A DNA stretch of 25,765 bases from Syntrophaceae bacterium UBA6255. GTDB lineage: Bacteria; Desulfobacterota; Syntrophia; Syntrophales; Smithellaceae. Within the stretch, counting starts at the first letter, position 1; each line of letters begins with the position of its first letter. The DNA lies in assembly GCA_002441205.1 (NCBI GenBank), contig DJVN01000035.1:12869-38633 (forward strand), in the 5' to 3' direction. The translations under genes were made by a program, and so were the position numbers. Of the stretch, positions 22,330 to 25,765 are shown in pieces. The notes below the pieces were generated by a model. It worked only from the letters and a program-made list of their open reading frames with translations. It did no database searches and was not told the DNA's origin.

Positions 22330-24246
22330 TTACTTCACGTCTTCAAAATCAGCGTCAACAACATCATCCTTCTTGTCTGATGCCTGCTGGTCGCCACCCT
22401 GCTGCGCTCCATCACCAGCGCCGGGACCGCCCTGGCCTCCCGCCGTTTTGGCATACATAGCCTCAGCCAGTTTGTGAGAGACATTCATCAAGTCATCCTG
22501 AGCTTTTTTGATGGCTTCAACATCGTCGCTTTCCAGAGCTTTCTTTGTTCTGGCAATGGCTTCTTCAATTTTTGTTTTTTCCGATGCATCCACCTTATCG
22601 CCGAATTCCTTGATGTTCTTTTCCACCGAATATACCATGGCATCGGCGTGGTTTCTCGCTTCAATAAGTTCCTTGCGTTTCTTATCTTCTTCCGCGTGCG
22701 CTTCAGCGTCTTTGACCAGTTTTTCAATTTCCGATTCGCTCAAGCCGCTGGAGGCGGTAATCTTGATGCTCTGTTCCTTGCCCGTGCCGAGATCTTTGGC
22801 GTTAACGTGCACAATGCCGTTGGCATCAATGTCAAAGGCAACTTCGATCTGTGGAATACCACGCGGAGCGGGTGGAATTCCTACAAGTTCGAAACGTCCC
22901 AATGTTCTGTTGTCCGCAGCCATCTGACGCTCGCCCTGAAGAACATGAATGCTCACTGCCGGCTGATTATCTGCCGCGGTGGAGAAGATCTGACTTTTCT
23001 TGGTGGGAATAGTCGTGTTTTTCTCGATTAATCTGGTCATAACACCGCCCAGAGTTTCGATACCCAGCGAAAGCGGTGTAACATCCAGAAGCAAAACGTC
23101 TTTGACATCACCTGCTAAAACGCCACCCTGAATGGCAGCGCCGACAGCAACCACTTCATCCGGATTAACTCCTCTGTTGGGTTCCTTGCCAAAAATCTCC
23201 TTGACCTTCTGCTGTACGCGCGGCATACGGGTCATTCCGCCGACTAGAATAACTTCATCAATGTCTTTGGCCGACATGCCTGCATCTTTGATCGCGGTCT
23301 GACAGGGACCTACTACCTTATTGATCAGCTCTTCCACAAGAGATTCCAGTTTCGCCCGGGAGAGCTTCATGTTCATGTGTTTGGGGCCGGAAGCGTCCGC
23401 TGTGATAAACGGCAGATTGATATCCGTTTCCATCGTTGTGGAAAGTTCCATCTTGGCTTTTTCCGCCGCTTCCTTCAGACGCTGGAGAGCCATTTTATCG
23501 TTTCGCAAATCGATCCCCTGATCCTTCTTGAATTCGGCAACCAGATAATCCATGACGCGAAGGTCGAAATCTTCTCCGCCGAGATGCGTATCGCCGTTGG
23601 TGGATTTGACTTCAAACACGCCGTCGCCGAGTTCCAGAATCGAAATATCGAAAGTTCCGCCTCCCAGGTCAAAAACGGCTATTTTTTCATCCTTCTTTTT
23701 ATCGAGACCGTAAGCCAGTGCGGCGGCCGTCGGTTCGTTGATAATGCGCAGCACATTCAACCCGGCAATTTTGCCGGCGTCCTTGGTGGCCTGCCGCTGC
23801 GAATCGTTGAAGTAAGCAGGAACTGTGATTACCGCATCCTTTATTTTTTCACCCAGATAATCCTCAGCGGTCTGTTTCATCTTGGTGAGAATCATTGCTG
23901 ATATTTCCGCCGGCGAATAATTTTTGTCCCGCACGGTGACCTGCGCGTCGCCATTGGAAGCTTCCGTTATTTTATAAGGGATTATCTTCAGATCGTACTG
24001 AACTTCTTTGGATGTGTATTTACGGCCGATCAATCTCTTGACGGCATAAACGGTATTTTCCGAATTGGTAATGGCCTGTCTTTTGGCCACCTGCCCAACC
24101 AGTCGTTCGCCGCTATCCGAAATAGCCACGATGGACGGGGTCGTGCGGTTCCCTTCCTGATTGGCGATAACGGCAGGATCTCCGCCTTCCATTATGGCTA
24201 CGCACGAATTTGTCGTTCCTAAATCAATTCCAATAATTTTTGACAT
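22330..24246 (-). CDS. dnaK: Chaperone protein DnaK (Hsp70)
   Basis: The 638 residues match full-length Hsp70. The ATPase domain opens IIGIDLGTTNSCVAIMEG, with EPTAAALAYGLDKK and the phosphate loop VFDLGGGTFDIS. The linker DVLLLDVTPLSLGIET leads to the substrate-binding domain, and the disordered tail is rich in Gly, Gln and Asp and ends DADFEDVK. AAGGAGG precedes the ATG at 24246. It refolds proteins with GrpE, whose gene lies 10 bases upstream, and a J-protein. A dnaJ gene does not follow: a terminator and an unrelated operon do. Confidence 0.99.
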   Translation of the reverse strand: MSKIIGIDLGTTNSCVAIMEGGDPAVIANQEGNRTTPSIVAISDSGERLVGQVAKRQAITNSENTVYAVKRLIGRKYTSKEVQYDLKIIPYKITEASNGDAQVTVRDKNYSPAEISAMILTKMKQTAEDYLGEKIKDAVITVPAYFNDSQRQATKDAGKIAGLNVLRIINEPTAAALAYGLDKKKDEKIAVFDLGGGTFDISILELGDGVFEVKSTNGDTHLGGEDFDLRVMDYLVAEFKKDQGIDLRNDKMALQRLKEAAEKAKMELSTTMETDINLPFITADASGPKHMNMKLSRAKLESLVEELINKVVGPCQTAIKDAGMSAKDIDEVILVGGMTRMPRVQQKVKEIFGKEPNRGVNPDEVVAVGAAIQGGVLAGDVKDVLLLDVTPLSLGIETLGGVMTRLIEKNTTIPTKKSQIFSTAADNQPAVSIHVLQGERQMAADNRTLGRFELVGIPPAPRGIPQIEVAFDIDANGIVHVNAKDLGTGKEQSIKITASSGLSESEIEKLVKDAEAHAEEDKKRKELIEARNHADAMVYSVEKNIKEFGDKVDASEKTKIEEAIARTKKALESDDVEAIKKAQDDLMNVSHKLAEAMYAKTAGGQGGPGAGDGAQQGGDQQASDKKDDVVDADFEDVK

Positions 24247-24256
24247 ATTTTCCTCC

Positions 24257-24892
24257 TTATTCTCCTGTATCCTCTATTATTTCATATTCATCATTTTTAC
24301 TATTTTCATTACTTTGATTTTCATCTTTTATTGTCTTTTTGCATACACACACCCTTGAGGGTCGTATAAGTCGACCATTTAACAAATAACCTTTTTCCAT
24401 TTCACTGACGATTTTGTTATCCTCATGCTTGTCGCTATCCATTTGCATCAAGGCTTCATGAAAATTCGGATCGAAATTCTTACCGGCAGCATCAATCCGC
24501 TCCACGCCATGTTTTTTCAAACAGCACAAAAGCTGATCTTGAATCAGGGCAATGCCATCCTTAAAAGCCTTAATATCACCGGTATCATGCTCCAGAGCCC
24601 TGTCCAAACTGTCCATAAAGGGTAAAATGTCTTTGATGATATCTTCATTGCCGTATTTTATAGCATCGGCCTTATCTTTGATTGCCCTTTTTTTGTAATT
24701 ATCAAAATCAGCCACAGACCTGAGATATTTATCATAATGGGTCGCGGCTTCTTTTTCTTTTTCCTTGAGTTTTTCCCTTAAATCTTCAATCGCTTGATTC
24801 TGATTTTCCGCAGCTGCTTTTTCATTATTATGCTCGCCAGATTGAGCGTGTTTTGCATTATGCTCATGATGTTCTTTTTTTGTTTTCACCAT
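24257..24892 (-). CDS. grpE: Nucleotide exchange factor GrpE
   Basis: GrpE releases ADP from DnaK. The 211 residues have a charged, His-rich N terminus and a long coiled coil (about 30-75, EDLREKLKEKEKEAATHYDKYLRSVADFDNYKKR cut by the family motif). Then come the four-helix dimer part (DILPFMDSLDRALEH) and the C-terminal beta domain with FDPNFHEALMQ and EKGYLLNGRLIRPSRVCVCK. The usual GYxLxxRVLRPAxVxV reads GRLIRPSRVCVCK here, a mild variation. It lies 18 bases after gmhA and 10 before dnaK. AGAGGC precedes the ATG. Confidence 0.96.
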   Translation of the reverse strand: MVKTKKEHHEHNAKHAQSGEHNNEKAAAENQNQAIEDLREKLKEKEKEAATHYDKYLRSVADFDNYKKRAIKDKADAIKYGNEDIIKDILPFMDSLDRALEHDTGDIKAFKDGIALIQDQLLCCLKKHGVERIDAAGKNFDPNFHEALMQMDSDKHEDNKIVSEMEKGYLLNGRLIRPSRVCVCKKTIKDENQSNENSKNDEYEIIEDTGE

Positions 24893-24910
24893 TGCCTCTG
24901 TAAATAATTA

Positions 24911-25495
24911 TTATTTAAAATCAGGTTTTTGAAATAATCTTATATCCACCAATTCGCAAATCACGTGACCGGCTGTTATATGCGCTTCCTGAACGCGCGC
25001 CGTAGTGCTGGAAGAAACATGAATGGAAATATCAACGATTTTGGCGATATCTCCTCCATCCTTTCCGGTAAAACCAACCGTTATTAATCCCATCTTTTTG
25101 GCCATTTCCAGGCCTTTCAAAACATTCGGGGAATTGCCGCTAGTGCTAATTCCCCAGGCAATGTCTCCCGGCTGTCCGATTGCCCTTATCTGTTTGCTGA
25201 ATATTTCCGAGAAATCATAATCGTTGCCGATACTGGTAATGACCGATGTATCCGTGGTCAAAGCGATAGCAGGAAGTGGAGGCCTTTCTATAATAAAACG
25301 ATTGACGAATTCCGCAGCAAGATGCTGAGCATCGGCAGCTGAACCGCCGTTGCCGAAAATTAAAATCTTGTTTCCAGCCTTCAGGGCTGACGTTATCGCC
25401 TCAATAACACTCACAAGATTTCCAAGATTTTCATTAAGGAAATTATCCTTAACTCGATTGCTTTCTTTAAAAATTTTTATTATGTGATCTTCCAT
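24911..25495 (-). CDS. gmhA: Phosphoheptose isomerase (GmhA/DiaA-type SIS protein)
   Basis: The SIS-domain protein converts sedoheptulose 7-phosphate to D-glycero-heptose 7-phosphate, the first step of the heptose precursor for lipopolysaccharide. Visible motifs are FGNGGSAADAQHLAAEF, the sugar-phosphate loop ISTSGNSPNVLKG, TTDTSVITSIGND, and the C-terminal VQEAHITAGHVICELVD with Glu/His candidates for catalysis. The frame runs up to 25579, but a strong promoter at 25545-25573 excludes that start. ATGs at 25513, 25507 and 25495 remain; MEDHIIKIFKESNRVKDNFL from 25495 fits the family best. None has a clear ribosome site. It heads the gmhA-grpE-dnaK transcript. DiaA, a replication regulator, has the same fold and cannot be wholly excluded. 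Confidence 0.9.
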   Translation of the reverse strand: MEDHIIKIFKESNRVKDNFLNENLGNLVSVIEAITSALKAGNKILIFGNGGSAADAQHLAAEFVNRFIIERPPLPAIALTTDTSVITSIGNDYDFSEIFSKQIRAIGQPGDIAWGISTSGNSPNVLKGLEMAKKMGLITVGFTGKDGGDIAKIVDISIHVSSSTTARVQEAHITAGHVICELVDIRLFQKPDFK

Positions 25496-25544
25496 ACTTA
25501 TATTCATCAACATTTTTTTAAATGATCTACTTACAAGCGGACTT

Positions 25545-25573
25545 AATATATTTACGGGTCTATTCAGTGTCAA
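25545..25573 (-). promoter_or_regulatory. Sigma-70-type promoter of gmhA-grpE-dnaK
   Basis: On the minus strand TTGACA (plus 25568-25573) and TATATT (plus 25545-25550) are separated by 17 bases. The start point should be near 25538. No CIRCE element (TTAGCACTC/GAGTGCTAA) is seen around it or in front of grpE. Confidence 0.7.
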
Positions 25574-25654
25574 GGGCACAAGGCCGAAATTTCCTATCTT
25601 TATTAAATAGATATTAATATTACGATCGTCATCAAAACAATTTTTCGGAAAACC

Positions 25655-25682
25655 TTGACAAAAGCAATTTCATAAATATATT
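25655..25682 (+). promoter_or_regulatory. Divergent promoter pointing to the right edge
   Basis: TTGACA (25655-25660) and TATATT (25677-25682) are separated by 16 bases. The transcript would start near 25690 and leave the window; its gene is not visible for certain. Confidence 0.55.
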
Positions 25683-25745
25683 TAGATTGAAATAAGCAAA
25701 ATGTTCAATAATAGCAATTGCTTATATAATGAAGGAATTTGAAAC

Positions 25746-25765
25746 CCCGCTTACGCGGGATAATT
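25746..25765. repeat. Hairpin at the right edge resembling the tRNA-flanking stem-loop family
   Basis: CCCGC (25746-25750) and GCGGG (25755-25759) enclose TTAC. The stem is followed by GGATAATT, the same 3' flank as the hairpins ending at 2584 and 2709. Confidence 0.5.

Noticed and set aside
24893..24910. CIRCE heat-shock operator before grpE
   Set aside because: The gap is only 18 bases and contains no TTAGCACTC/GAGTGCTAA pair.
25496..25579. N-terminal extension of gmhA to 25579
   Set aside because: A consensus promoter (25545-25573) lies inside it, and the extra residues do not fit the family start.

Overview
The window looks like a chromosomal segment of a Gram-negative bacterium. The outer-membrane barrel protein, the lipoprotein, the heptose enzyme gmhA and the rimP-nusA-infB and grpE-dnaK sets all fit this. 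Gene order and protein style suggest a deltaproteobacterium (Desulfobacterota, perhaps Syntrophales-like). That placement is inferred from style, not from a search.

Left end (1-2834, minus strand): tRNA-Gly(CCC), a 400-base leader full of stem-loops with three serial intrinsic terminators, then rimP, nusA and the 5' part of infB. The layout resembles the E. coli metY-rimP-nusA-infB operon, with a different tRNA at its head.

2529-2973: stem-loops with unrelated arms but a shared core lie on both sides of the tRNA. A related hairpin closes the right edge of the window.

3248-6385 (plus strand): an integron-type gene-cassette array with no integrase in view. Three successive cassettes begin with a GTT-core 8-mer that is perfectly complementary to the 8-mer opening their own attC site. 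Cargo: a small membrane protein, an unrecognised 368-aa protein, a second membrane-anchored unknown, a 4-oxalocrotonate tautomerase-like protein and a sulfotransferase. No attC was found after the last gene, so the array appears truncated there. A second, GC-rich sulfotransferase with its own strong promoter follows, then a GNAT acetyltransferase.

8195-19491: an outer-membrane barrel protein (minus); a lipid operon (plus) of a glycerophosphodiester phosphodiesterase, a PlsC-type acyltransferase fused to an alpha/beta hydrolase, and a MoaE-like protein; a membrane-anchored SGNH hydrolase and a GpsA-like dehydrogenase (minus); a MORN-repeat protein, a tandem universal stress protein and an HxxxD (BAHD-like) acyltransferase (plus); a multi-spanning glycosyltransferase-like protein (minus).

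18010-25579 (minus): a run of PLD-type lipoprotein, periplasmic binding protein, surE and the membrane protein, with a promoter before the first gene; then gmhA-grpE-dnaK with a good sigma-70-type promoter and a strong terminator. A divergent promoter at the right edge points out of the window.

The most unusual parts are the cassette array with its unknown cargo, the stem-loop family around the tRNA, and the acyltransferase-hydrolase fusion operon.
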